Below are positions 51,726-61,751 of a stretch of 64,000 nt of DNA, one piece after another. Origin of the DNA: Mycobacterium sp. DL (GTDB taxonomy: Bacteria; Actinomycetota; Actinomycetes; Mycobacteriales; Mycobacteriaceae); the NCBI RefSeq assembly GCF_039729195.1, contig NZ_CP155796.1, forward strand, positions 5,022,001-5,086,000. Reading direction: 5' to 3'. The translations under genes were made by a program, and so were the position numbers. Every line of letters starts with the position of its first letter. The first letter of the stretch is position 1. The notes under the pieces were generated by a model. The model was not told the origin of the DNA. It did not search any database and saw only the letters and a list, made by a program, of their open reading frames with translations.

Positions 51726-52820
51726 ATGGCGGGACCACTGCAAGGACTGCGGGTTGTGGAGCTGGCCGGCATCGGCCCGGGGCCGCACGCGGCGATGATC
51801 CTCGGCGACCTCGGCGCCGACGTGGTCCGTGTCGAGCGCCCGGGTAAGGGGCCCGGTCCGGCGACCAAGCCCGGCGGCGACTACCTGCTGCGCAACCGCC
51901 GGTCGGTGGCCGCGAACCTGAAAAGCGATGAGGGCCGCGAGTTCGTGCTCCGGTTGATCGCGAAGGCCGATGTGTTGATCGAGGGCTTTCGGCCCGGTGT
52001 CACCGAACGCCTCGGCCTGGGACCGGACGACTGCGCCAAGGTCAACGAGCGGCTCGTCTACGCGCGGATGACCGGGTGGGGCCAGGACGGACCACGCGCT
52101 CAGCAGGCCGGCCACGACATCAACTACATCTCACTCAACGGGGCCCTGCATGCGATCGGCCGGGCCGGTGAACGGCCGGTGCCGCCGCTGAACCTCGTCG
52201 GCGACTTCGGTGGCGGGTCGATGTTCCTGCTGGTCGGCGTGCTGTCGGCACTGTGGGAGCGGGAGCGCTCCGGCAAGGGTCAGGTCGTCGACGCCGCGAT
52301 GGTGGACGGATCGAGCGTGCTGTCGATGATGATGTGGGCGTTCCGCGGGATGGGCATGTGGAGTGACGAACGCGGCGTGAACATGCTCGACACGGGTGCG
52401 CCCTACTACGACACCTACACCTGCGCCGACGGCCGCCATGTCGCGGTCGGCGCGATCGAGCCGCAGTTCTACGCCGAGATGCTTGCCGGCGTCGGCCTCG
52501 ACCCGGCGGATCTGCCCGACCAGAACGACATGAGCCGGTGGCCCGAACTCCGTGAACGTCTCACCGAGGCGTTCGCCGCGCACGACCGGGACCACTGGGC
52601 TGGGGTTTTTGCCGGCACCGATGCGTGTGTGACGCCGGTGCTGTCGTTCGCCGAAGTGGAGTCCGAACCCCACAACACCGAGCGCGACACCTTCTACAGC
52701 GAGAACGGCTCTCTCTACCCGGCGCCGGCGCCGCGGTTCTCACGCAGCGCCACCACCGCTCCGAAGCCGCCGGGAATCCCCGGTGCTGACACCGAAGACA
52801 TTCTCCAGGAATGGGTTTGA
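51726..52820 (+). CDS. mcr: Alpha-methylacyl-CoA racemase
   Basis: The 364-residue family III CoA-transferase-fold protein matches M. tuberculosis MCR closely, including [20 protein letters not shown] at the N-terminus. The catalytic pair is H130 ([11 protein letters not shown]) and D160 ([10 protein letters not shown]), equivalent to His126 and Asp156 of MCR. It interconverts (2R)- and (2S)-methylacyl-CoA, needed for beta-oxidation of methyl-branched fatty acids and sterol side chains. It is followed by an SDR in the same order as Rv1143-Rv1144. Confidence 0.93.
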   Translation: MAGPLQGLRVVELAGIGPGPHAAMILGDLGADVVRVERPGKGPGPATKPGGDYLLRNRRSVAANLKSDEGREFVLRLIAKADVLIEGFRPGVTERLGLGPDDCAKVNERLVYARMTGWGQDGPRAQQAGHDINYISLNGALHAIGRAGERPVPPLNLVGDFGGGSMFLLVGVLSALWERERSGKGQVVDAAMVDGSSVLSMMMWAFRGMGMWSDERGVNMLDTGAPYYDTYTCADGRHVAVGAIEPQFYAEMLAGVGLDPADLPDQNDMSRWPELRERLTEAFAAHDRDHWAGVFAGTDACVTPVLSFAEVESEPHNTERDTFYSENGSLYPAPAPRFSRSATTAPKPPGIPGADTEDILQEWV

Positions 52821-52842
52821 GCAACAGAAAGGGAAAAGATCT

Positions 52843-54590
<1,748 letters not shown>

Positions 54591-54664
54591 GGCAGACATC
54601 CGACGGAGGCGAGTCGGGGCGCAACTAGCCGTTGCGCGCGCCTGCGTCAGGCACACCGGATGAG

Positions 54665-54697
54665 GAACGCGCGGCCCAGCGGGCCGCGCGTTCTTTC
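54665..54697. terminator. Strong rho-independent-like terminator
   Basis: A perfect 13-bp stem, from GAACGCGCGGCCC at 54665-54677 to GGGCCGCGCGTTC at 54681-54693, has a 3-nt loop and is followed by TTTC. It ends the mcr operon and lies just beyond the stop of the small minus-strand gene, so it works both ways. Confidence 0.8.
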
Positions 54698-54845
54698 ACA
54701 CTGCGGTGGGTAGGAAGTGTTCGTCGTCGAGCTGCTCGGAGGTGATTCCCTCGACCAGGACATCGCCGTGGTAGAGAGCCTCGAAGTCAACCTTGATGAC
54801 ATCAGCACTGGTGTCGTCGATCCACATGTACTGAACAGTAACCAC
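54696..54845 (-). CDS. Small hypothetical protein (43-49 residues)
   Basis: An open frame reads V/M...WIDDTSADVIKVDFEALYH and ends HFLPTAV at the terminator. From GTG 54845 it gives 49 residues, from ATG 54827, 43. The composition is acidic and protein-like, unlike the antisense frames around it, and the strong terminator follows its stop directly. I recognise no family, and no clear ribosome site precedes either start. Confidence 0.5.
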   Translation of the reverse strand: MVTVQYMWIDDTSADVIKVDFEALYHGDVLVEGITSEQLDDEHFLPTAV

Positions 54846-54892
54846 GGCTCTTAAGGAGTCTATGAGCCACTACTCGCAAAATGGTGGCAATT

Positions 54893-54908
54893 CCTACCGC
54901 CCGGTAGG
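54893..54908. promoter_or_regulatory. CCTACCnnnnGGTAGG dyad, perfect copy
   Basis: CCTACC (54893-54898) and GGTAGG (54903-54908) flank GCCC. A close form is found before the thiolase at 42456-42471. It lies between the small gene and the DoxX stop, so it may be an operator for the small gene on the minus strand or part of a terminator for doxX. Confidence 0.4.
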
Positions 54909-54917
54909 TTCGCCGAT

Positions 54918-54931
54918 CTACCGGCAGGTAG
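54918..54931. promoter_or_regulatory. CTACCnnnnGGTAG dyad, shorter copy
   Basis: CTACC (54918-54922) and GGTAG (54927-54931) flank GGCA, 25 bp centre to centre from the perfect copy at 54893 and just 3 bp beyond the DoxX stop. Confidence 0.35.
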
Positions 54932-54934
54932 CCG

Positions 54935-55522
54935 TCAGGCCGGCGGCGCCGAGAAGTGGATCGGATTGATGCCGTAGAGCGCTACCCAGGTCACGATCGC
55001 AGCGACGAAGGCCACGCCCAGCAGGGCCAGCAAAACCCGCTGTGACCAGTTCACGCGCCGCAGAAGCGCCCGATCCAGCGAATAACCGCCCGCCCCGGTG
55101 AGCAACAGTGCCGCCGCGCCGAGGCCGATCAGGAACGGGACGTTGAACGGTTCGGACCAGAATGCCGCTCCCGAGACGTTCACCGCCCACGCACAGAGCA
55201 TCGCGCTCAGCACGGCACACGCCGCGAGAGGTGTGAGCGCCCCGAGCAGCAGGAGGATCCCACCGAGAGTCTCCGATGCGGTCACCATGAACGCCGCGAC
55301 CGTCGGCAGTCGCCAACCGGCCTCGGCGAGGAACTGGGTGGTGGTGGAGAAGTCGAGCGCCTTGATCAAACCTGCCTGCAGAGTGGCGCCACCAACCCCG
55401 AGACGCAGGATCAACAGGCCGAGGTCGGCGACCCCGGTCGGGGCCGTCTGCACGGTCGCGTGGTCGGTCGTCATCGCAGATGAGCGTATCGCGGTGTCGG
55501 CGGTGTGGTTGTTCATGATCAT
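54935..55522 (-). CDS. DoxX-family membrane protein
   Basis: The 195-residue protein has four to five hydrophobic segments and DoxX hallmarks: DLGLLILRLGVGGATLQAGLIKALDF and the second-helix ETLGGILLLLGALTPLAA. The first 30 residues are polar; an internal ATG at 55474 (MTTDHATVQ) is an alternative start. It is divergent from mmpL, and the palindrome at 55571-55589 could control both. It is a distant second DoxX next to that at 37799. Confidence 0.8.
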   Translation of the reverse strand: MIMNNHTADTAIRSSAMTTDHATVQTAPTGVADLGLLILRLGVGGATLQAGLIKALDFSTTTQFLAEAGWRLPTVAAFMVTASETLGGILLLLGALTPLAACAVLSAMLCAWAVNVSGAAFWSEPFNVPFLIGLGAAALLLTGAGGYSLDRALLRRVNWSQRVLLALLGVAFVAAIVTWVALYGINPIHFSAPPA

Positions 55523-55570
55523 GTCGACTCATCGCGGCCGGAGAAGTCATCGTCGACCATTGACCGAAGC

Positions 55571-55589
55571 AAGTTATCGCTGATAACTT
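55571..55589. promoter_or_regulatory. AAGTTATC/GATAACTT operator before mmpL
   Basis: AAGTTATC (55571-55578) and GATAACTT (55582-55589) are perfect inverted 8-bp arms around GCT. It lies 35 bp before the mmpL GTG start and in the doxX/mmpL divergent region. The TetR encoded at 57907 in the mmpL operon is the best candidate to bind it. Confidence 0.6.
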
Positions 55590-55624
55590 AGCCGTGATAT
55601 CACAGTGTCAGACGGGACTCCCAG

Positions 55625-57910
55625 GTGTTGCAACGCATCGCACTGTCGGCCATCGCGGCGCCACGCCGGATCCTTGTTGTCGCCCTGCTCGTGATGGTGG
55701 GCTGTGGCATCTTCGGGGTCCCGGTGACCCAGCATCTGTCCGCCGGCGGCTTCCAGGATCCGACCTCGGAGTCCGCCGAGGCCACGCAACTACTGGTCGA
55801 CAAGTTCGACCAGGGTGACATGGAGCTGCTGATCAGCGTCACCTCCGATGGGGCCGACGGCGTCGAGGGAGGGTCAGCGCGCGCCGTCGGCACCGACATC
55901 GCCGCGAAGCTGGAGCAATCGCCTCACGTCGCGAACGTCACGTCGGCATGGACGGCGCCGCCCGCCGCCACCCCGGCACTGATCAGTAGGGACGGCAAGA
56001 CCGGCCTGATCGTCGCGGGCATCACCGGCGGGGAGAGCGCTGCTCAGAAGTACGCCAAAGACCTGACCGACGAGCTCGTGTACGACCGCGACGGGGTCAC
56101 GGTCAAGGCCGGCGGCGTTGTGATGGTCAATGTGCAGATCAACGCCCAGAGCGAAAAAGATCTGCTCAGGATGGAAGCGATCGCGATCCCGCTGAGTTTC
56201 GTCGTGCTCGTCTGGGTGTTCGGCGGGCTGCTCGCCGCCGCGCTGCCGTTGGCGGTCGGCGCCTTCGCGATCCTCGGTTCGATGGCGGTGCTGCGCGGCG
56301 TCACGATGGTCACCGACGTCTCGATCTTCGCGCTCAACCTGTCCATCGCCATGGGCCTCGCGCTCGCGATCGACTACACCCTGCTGATCATCAGCAGATA
56401 CCGCGACGAACTCGCCGACGGCGCCGACCCGGAGCGGGCGCTGGTGCGCACGATGGTGACGGCGGGCCGGACCGTGTTGTTCTCGGCGATGACGGTGGCC
56501 TTGTCGATGGTGGCGATGGTGCTGTTCCCGATGTACTTCCTGAAGTCGTTCGCGTACGCGGGCATCGCCGTGGTCGGGTTCGCGGCCGTGGCAGCCATCG
56601 TGGTGGCGCCCGCTGCGATCGTCCTCGCCGGCGACCGCCTCGACTCGCTCGACGTGCGCAGGCTGATCCGGCGCATCCTCGGCAGGCCCGAACCGGAGCC
56701 CAAGCCGATCGAGCAGATGTTCTGGTACCGATCGACAAAATTCGTGATGCGACGGTCGATTCCGATCGGGCTGACCGTCGTCGTGCTGCTGTTGCTGCTC
56801 GGTGCGCCATTCCTGGGCGCCAGGTGGGGATTCCCCGACGACCGGGTGCTGCCCACATCGGCCTCGTCGCGTCAGATCGGCGACGCGCTGCGCACCGACT
56901 TCGAGGTCGACTCGTCCACGAACGTCACCGTCGTGCTGCCGAACACCGACGGAATCACCCCCGACGCCCTCGACGGCTACGCCGCGGAACTGTCCCGCGT
57001 CGCCGACGTCACCTCGGTGTCCGCGCCGGGCGGCACGTTCGTCGCCGGGGCGTTGACCGGTCCGCCGTCCGCGGCCACCGGCTTCGCCGACGGCAGCGCC
57101 TTCCTCACCGTCGCCAGCTCCGCGCCGCTGTTCACCGACGCGTCCGACGCCCAGCTCGACGGGCTGGATGCGGTGGCGCCGCCCGCCGGTGCGCAGGTTC
57201 AGCTCACCGGTCTCGCGCAGATCAACCGGGACAGCGCCGACGCGATCACCTCCCGGCTCCCGATGGTCCTCGGTGTCATCGCGGCCATCACCTTCGTGCT
57301 TCTGTTCCTTCTCACCGGAAGTGTGGTGCTTCCGCTGAAAGCTTTGGTGCTCAACGTCTTGTCTCTCAGTGCTGCGTTCGGGGCACTGGTCTGGATCTTC
57401 CAGGACGGCCATCTCGGCGCGCTGGGAACGACGCCGACCGGCACGCTGGTGGCCAACATGCCGGTACTGCTGTTCTGCATCGCCTTCGGGCTGTCGATGG
57501 ACTACGAAGTGTTCCTCATCTCCCGGATCCGCGAGTACTGGCTGAAGTCCGGGAAGACGACTGCCGACAACGACGAGAGCGTGGCACTCGGTCTGGCCAG
57601 GACAGGTCGGGTGGTGACGGCGGCGGCGCTGGTGATGTCGATCTCGTTCGCGGCGCTGATCGCAGCCAAGGTGGCCTTCATGCGGATGTTCGGCGTCGGC
57701 CTGACCCTCGCGATCCTCGCTGACGCCACCCTGGTCCGGATGTTGCTGGTCCCGACCTTCATGCACCTGCTGGGCCGCTGGAACTGGTGGGCGCCCAAGC
57801 CGTTGGCGAAGTTGCACGAACGGATCGGCTTCAGCGAACACGTGGCCGACGACGATCTGCCGGGCGCCACGACCGGGGATCGGGTCGGAGCGGGGAGGCA
57901 TCGAGCGTGA
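55625..57910 (+). CDS. mmpL13: MmpL-family RND transporter
   Basis: The 761-residue protein is a full MmpL/RND lipid or drug exporter with about 12 membrane helices in two halves and extracytoplasmic loops at about 40-195 and 405-540. MGLALAIDYTLLIISRYRDEL and GLSMDYEVFLISRIREY are the family's proton-relay helices with the paired Asp-Tyr. The position after mcr and its SDR is that of mmpL13a/b (Rv1145-Rv1146), which is split in M. tuberculosis but whole here. GTG 55625 is the start, and TetR follows with a 4-bp overlap. Confidence 0.88.
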   Translation: MLQRIALSAIAAPRRILVVALLVMVGCGIFGVPVTQHLSAGGFQDPTSESAEATQLLVDKFDQGDMELLISVTSDGADGVEGGSARAVGTDIAAKLEQSPHVANVTSAWTAPPAATPALISRDGKTGLIVAGITGGESAAQKYAKDLTDELVYDRDGVTVKAGGVVMVNVQINAQSEKDLLRMEAIAIPLSFVVLVWVFGGLLAAALPLAVGAFAILGSMAVLRGVTMVTDVSIFALNLSIAMGLALAIDYTLLIISRYRDELADGADPERALVRTMVTAGRTVLFSAMTVALSMVAMVLFPMYFLKSFAYAGIAVVGFAAVAAIVVAPAAIVLAGDRLDSLDVRRLIRRILGRPEPEPKPIEQMFWYRSTKFVMRRSIPIGLTVVVLLLLLGAPFLGARWGFPDDRVLPTSASSRQIGDALRTDFEVDSSTNVTVVLPNTDGITPDALDGYAAELSRVADVTSVSAPGGTFVAGALTGPPSAATGFADGSAFLTVASSAPLFTDASDAQLDGLDAVAPPAGAQVQLTGLAQINRDSADAITSRLPMVLGVIAAITFVLLFLLTGSVVLPLKALVLNVLSLSAAFGALVWIFQDGHLGALGTTPTGTLVANMPVLLFCIAFGLSMDYEVFLISRIREYWLKSGKTTADNDESVALGLARTGRVVTAAALVMSISFAALIAAKVAFMRMFGVGLTLAILADATLVRMLLVPTFMHLLGRWNWWAPKPLAKLHERIGFSEHVADDDLPGATTGDRVGAGRHRA

Positions 57911-58614
57911 GTGGCCAACGGCTGCGGCGCCACCGCGCCCCCCGTGGATCGGGTGATCAACTCGGCGACGAGATCCTCGATGCGGCAACCGATCTGCTGT
58001 TGGATACCGGTGACGCCAAAGCGGTGTCGATCCGGTCGGTGGCTCACCGGGTCGGGGTGACGCCACCGTCGATCTACCTGCACTTCGCCGACAAGGACGC
58101 ACTGCTCGACGCCGTGTGCGCGCGGTACTTCGAGAAACTCGACGAGGAGATGCAGGGCGTCTCGGGCGCCCTCGGTGAGGGTGGTCAATCGGCCGTCGAC
58201 GTGTTGCGGGCGCAGGGTCTGGCCTACGTCCGCTTTGCCCTGAAAAACCCTGAGCTGTACCGCATCGCGTTGATGGGGGAGGGCAGTCCCGGCAGCGATG
58301 TCGACATGACGCTGAACACGTCGGCTTTTGTGCACATGCGCGCGTCGGTTCAGGCGCTGATCGACGAGGGGATCTATCCGCCGGGGGACCCCACCACCTT
58401 CGCCCTGGAGTTGTGGACCGTCTCGCACGGCGTCGTGGCGCTGATGATCTCGCGTCCGTACCTCCCCTGGGCAGATGCCGAGGAGTTCGCCGAGCGAGTG
58501 TTGCGTGCGGTCTGCCTCGGGCAGATCGTGTCCGGGGCCATCGGGCCCACCGATGCGCCGTCGGAGACGGTGAACTGGCTCAAGGAGGTCGTTGATGAGC
58601 GACGTCGTCGATAA
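57907..58614 (+). CDS. TetR-family regulator with WHG-like C-terminal domain
   Basis: The 235-residue protein has the HTH SIRSVAHRVGVTPPSIYLHFADKDALLD and a C-terminus with LAYVRFALKNPELYRIALMG, as in TetR_C WHG-type domains. It is translationally coupled to mmpL and most likely represses it, with the palindrome at 55571 as operator. The exported lipid or a drug could be the inducer. Its end overlaps the methyltransferase start. Confidence 0.87.
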   Translation: MSGQRLRRHRAPRGSGDQLGDEILDAATDLLLDTGDAKAVSIRSVAHRVGVTPPSIYLHFADKDALLDAVCARYFEKLDEEMQGVSGALGEGGQSAVDVLRAQGLAYVRFALKNPELYRIALMGEGSPGSDVDMTLNTSAFVHMRASVQALIDEGIYPPGDPTTFALELWTVSHGVVALMISRPYLPWADAEEFAERVLRAVCLGQIVSGAIGPTDAPSETVNWLKEVVDERRRR

Positions 58615-59227
58615 CCCGTTCTTCGCGCGGCTGTGGACCGTGATGTCGACGCGCGAGCCCGAATCGCTGCGTCGGTTGCGGCGTGAGAACCTGGCCGGAC
58701 TCTCCGGCAGGGTCCTGGAGGTCGGTGCGGGTACCGGGACCAACTTCGAGTTCTATCCCGACACCGTCAGCGAGGTGGTGGCCGTCGAACCCGAGCACCG
58801 ACTCGCGGCGCTGGCCGAACGCGCGGCAGCCACCGCGTCCGTCCCGGTGACCGTCAGCACCCGCACCGTCGAACAGTTCCGCGACGGCGGGCAGTTCGAC
58901 GCCGTGGTGTGCTCACTGGTGCTGTGTTCGGTCGATGATCCCGAACAGGTTGTCGGGCAACTGTTCTCGATGCTCCGACCCGGTGGCGAACTGCGCTACC
59001 TCGAGCACATCGCCGGTGTCGGCGCCCGGGCCCGGCTGCAGCGGGTCGCCGACGCCACCGTCTGGCCGAGACTGCTGGGCAACTGCCACACACACCGGCA
59101 CACCGAGGAGACGATCACCGGCGCGGGTTTCCGTGTCTCCGGTGCCCGCCGCGAGTGGACCTTTCCCGCGTGGGTGCCGTTGCCGGTTGCCGAGTTCGCG
59201 ATCGGCACCGCGGTCAAGCCCGGATAG
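58595..59227 (+). CDS. SAM-dependent methyltransferase (Rv1147-like)
   Basis: The 210-residue class I methyltransferase has VLEVGAGTGTNFEFYP (motif I), VVAVEPEHRLAALA, and FDAVVCSLVLCSVDD (motif IV), like phosphatidylethanolamine or ubiquinone-type methyltransferases. The ATG at 58595 has AAGGAGG six bases upstream inside tetR. It is the third gene of the mmpL operon, so it may modify the exported lipid. Rv1147 lies in the same place in M. tuberculosis, from memory. Confidence 0.86.
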   Translation: MSDVVDNPFFARLWTVMSTREPESLRRLRRENLAGLSGRVLEVGAGTGTNFEFYPDTVSEVVAVEPEHRLAALAERAAATASVPVTVSTRTVEQFRDGGQFDAVVCSLVLCSVDDPEQVVGQLFSMLRPGGELRYLEHIAGVGARARLQRVADATVWPRLLGNCHTHRHTEETITGAGFRVSGARREWTFPAWVPLPVAEFAIGTAVKPG

Positions 59228-59242
59228 TCGGGTCCGGCCCGG

Positions 59243-59953
59243 TCAGCCCAGCAGTGCCGGCAGCCGCTGCAACAGCCCCGGCAGCGCGGTCGCCGCTGAC
59301 TCGCGCAGCGTCACCGTCGCACTGCTCGACAGCGGGGTGGCCTCGGGATTGACCTCGATCACCGGGGTGCCGTTGGCGACCGCCATCTCGGGCAGTCCGG
59401 CCGCCGGATACACCACCGACGAAGTGCCGACGGCCACCACCAGGTCGGCATTGACCACCGCGTCGACCGACCGCTGCCAGGCGTCATCGGGCAGCGCTTC
59501 GCCGAACCACACCACGTCGGGCCGGATCAGCCCGCCGCACTCGCAGCGCGGCGGATCCACCGACTCGACCGGTTCGGGCATCGCGGGCACCTCGCCGCGG
59601 TACGCGGATCGGCACCGGTCGCAATGGAATTCGAACAAGCTTCCGTGGACGTGATACACCTGATTGCTGCCGGCGCGCTCGTGAAGGTTGTCGACGTTCT
59701 GGGTCACGACGTGGACGCCGGCGTAGTCCTCCCAGGCGGCGACGGCGCGATGGGCATTGTTGGGTGCGACGGTGCGCATCATGTGGTGGCGCCACAGATA
59801 CCAGGCCCACACCCGCTCCGGGTGGTCGTGCCACCCCTGAGCGCTGGAGATCTCATAGGGGTCGACCTCGGCCCACAGACCGGTTTCGACGTCGCGGAAC
59901 GTCGGCACGCCGCTCTCGGCTGAAATGCCCGCCCCGCTGAATACCGTCACCTG
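59243..59953 (-). CDS. cobB: Sirtuin, NAD-dependent protein deacylase
   Basis: The 236-residue class III sirtuin has [28 protein letters not shown], catalytic H104 in HVHGS, zinc cysteines C112/C115 with a second CECGG pair, and [15 protein letters not shown]. The YLWR at 53-56 is the Y-x-x-R motif that favours removal of succinyl and other acidic acyl groups. I chose GTG 59953 ([10 protein letters not shown]) because a further extension reads antisense through the GntR promoter. It is divergent from gntR by 39 bp. Confidence 0.93.
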   Translation of the reverse strand, partial: QVTVFSGAGISAESGVPTFRDVETGLWAEVDPYEISSAQGWHDHPERVWAWYLWRHHMMRTVAPNNAHRAVAAWEDYAGVHVVTQNVDNLHERAGSNQVYHVHGSLFEFHCDRCRSAYRGEVPAMPEPVESVDPPRCECGGLIRPDVVWFGEALPDDAWQRSVDAVVNADLVVAVGTSSVVYPAAGLPEMAVANGTPVIEVNPEATPLSSSATVTLRESAATALPGLLQRLPALLG

Positions 59954-59992
59954 CACCCCACCAAAATAGCTGCTGTGGGTGATACTGGGCAC

Positions 59993-60358
59993 GTGGCCGA
60001 ATTGGGGGATTGGGTACGCGTCGATCCGCACGATGCCAGGCCGCTTTTCGACCAGCTCAGATCACAGATCATCGAAGGCATCCGGGACGGGGAACTGGCC
60101 CCGGGCACCCGGCTACCGACGGTCCGTGATCTGGCCGGTCAGATCAACCTGGCAGTCAACACCGTGGCGCGCGCGTACCGAGAGTTGGAAGCAGCAGGCA
60201 TTCTTGAAACCAGGGGTCGCTTCGGCACTTTCGTGGCGCGGTCCGACCCGGCCGATGCCGCGATGGCAACAGCGGCCAACACGTTCGTGTCGGCGGCACG
60301 GGCGCTGGGCGTCGACAAAGGTGAGGCGCTGCGTTATGTGGAGACGGCTTTCGGCTGA
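59993..60358 (+). CDS. GntR-family (YtrA-like) transcriptional regulator
   Basis: The 121-residue protein has only a GntR winged helix ([46 protein letters not shown]) and a short tail, as in YtrA-type regulators, which usually control transporters. A -10-like GATACT at 59981-59986 lies 6 bp before GTG 59993, so the transcript is likely leaderless; GTG 59975 is an alternative. Divergent from the sirtuin, as Rv1152 is from Rv1151c. Confidence 0.88.
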   Translation: MAELGDWVRVDPHDARPLFDQLRSQIIEGIRDGELAPGTRLPTVRDLAGQINLAVNTVARAYRELEAAGILETRGRFGTFVARSDPADAAMATAANTFVSAARALGVDKGEALRYVETAFG

Positions 60359-60384
60359 GCCGGAGATCCGGCAGCGCCTGTTGG

Positions 60385-61212
60385 TCAGCCGAACTCGAGC
60401 AGCGTCGTCAGCGGCCGCACCGGGTCGAGCAGCGGGATCCGCTGAACCGTCCAGAGCAAGGCGTTGAGTAGGCGCCCGCGACCCTGCGGGGCCGGCAGGT
60501 CGTGGACCGCCCGAACCCCCGGAACCGTGTTGACCAGATCGGCCACCTCCGCGACTGACAGCGTGAACGGCATGGGCGGTACCCGGTAGCGCAGAGATGT
60601 CCGCACGCCGCGCCGAACCAGCGCGGCGGCGGCCGACGGCGGCAGGTCGAAGATCATCTGGCCGCCGGGGAACCGCGCCGCGCACTCGGTGATGAGCGCC
60701 ATCGCCTCGTCGGGTTGCAGGTACATCAGCAGTCCCTCGGCGGTGATGAACACACCGTGCTCGGGATCCACCTGGTCCATCCAGCTGAAGTCCAGGGCCG
60801 ATTGCGCACACAACCGCACCCGATCGGAGGACGGCAGGAGCTTGCGTCGCAGTTCGACCATCGGGGGGAGATCCACGGTCAGCCAGCGGAACCGGCTCGT
60901 GTCGCCGCCGGCGGCATCGAGTCGATGGAAGCTCGTCTGCAGCCCCTCGGCGAGCGCGACGACGGTGGCCTCGGGATGGTCGACGAGGTAGCGGCGGGTG
61001 TACTTGTCGAACACCAACGCGCGCAACGCCATATCCTGGCGTCGGGTGAAACCGAACTTGGCGAAGTCGTAGTCGATCGAGTCGACGAGGTGAATCGCCA
61101 TCGGGTCGTCGAGGATGGCGTCAGGCCTCCTGGCCTCGCTGGCGCGCACCATCAGCGTCATCAGAGCGGTCTCGGACACCCCGGTGAGGTCGACGGCGTG
61201 CTTTCCGGTCAT
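60385..61212 (-). CDS. LCM-type SAM-dependent methyltransferase, copy 1
   Basis: The 275-residue protein belongs to the leucine carboxyl methyltransferase-like family expanded in mycobacteria. It has the conserved AEGLQTSFHRLD, VDLPPMVELRRKLLP, and GVFITAEGLLMYLQPDEA blocks and ends TTLLEFG. It is about 40-50% like copy 2 at 61751 by eye. It should methylate an acidic group of a small molecule or protein; the substrate is unknown. It overlaps the DUF1697 gene by 4 bp. Confidence 0.85.
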   Translation of the reverse strand: MTGKHAVDLTGVSETALMTLMVRASEARRPDAILDDPMAIHLVDSIDYDFAKFGFTRRQDMALRALVFDKYTRRYLVDHPEATVVALAEGLQTSFHRLDAAGGDTSRFRWLTVDLPPMVELRRKLLPSSDRVRLCAQSALDFSWMDQVDPEHGVFITAEGLLMYLQPDEAMALITECAARFPGGQMIFDLPPSAAAALVRRGVRTSLRYRVPPMPFTLSVAEVADLVNTVPGVRAVHDLPAPQGRGRLLNALLWTVQRIPLLDPVRPLTTLLEFG

Positions 61213-61751
61213 CGGACATCCATCCCCGGCCCACGCAGGACCTTGTTGATTGTGCGCAGGTTGCGCGTGGTGGTCGAAGACTTGTAGCGCTTCTTGCCCA
61301 TCGTCTTGCCGATGGTGCTCTGCAGGGTCGAGGAGCGCGGCACCTGCCAGTACACCACGCCGTCGCCGAGCTGAACCTTCTCGTCGGGGTGCGGCCCGTC
61401 GGCGAGCGCTGCGAGCTCGGCCAGCACGTCGTCGTCGCTGACGAACGTCACGTAGGAATGGTGGTCGGCGACCTCCCGCTCGAACGGGTACGCCTCAGAG
61501 ATTCCGGCAAGCGCATCCACTGGGTAGACGAGTACCCAAGCGTCGTAACCGAATTCATCACGCAGCGCCTGCTCGGCCTGTTTTCTGACCTTAGCTGTCG
61601 CGGATCGGCTGTCGAGCAGGACGTTGCCGCTGGCCAGTATCGTCGTCACATTCGTGAATCCGACCTGCTGTAGCGCCTCGGCCACAGCGGCCATCTTCAG
61701 GTTCACTCCGCCCACATTGACCCCGCGCAGGAACGCCGCGTAGCGCGTCAT
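61209..61751 (-). CDS. DUF1697 family protein
   Basis: The 180-residue protein starts MTRYAAFLRGVNVGG, the hallmark of DUF1697, followed by LQQVGFTNVTTILASGNVLLD and a C-terminal segment with TMGKKRYKSSTTTRNLRT. No biochemical role is known to me. It lies between the two methyltransferase genes with overlapping ends, so it is part of the same operon. Confidence 0.88.
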   Translation of the reverse strand: MTRYAAFLRGVNVGGVNLKMAAVAEALQQVGFTNVTTILASGNVLLDSRSATAKVRKQAEQALRDEFGYDAWVLVYPVDALAGISEAYPFEREVADHHSYVTFVSDDDVLAELAALADGPHPDEKVQLGDGVVYWQVPRSSTLQSTIGKTMGKKRYKSSTTTRNLRTINKVLRGPGMDVR

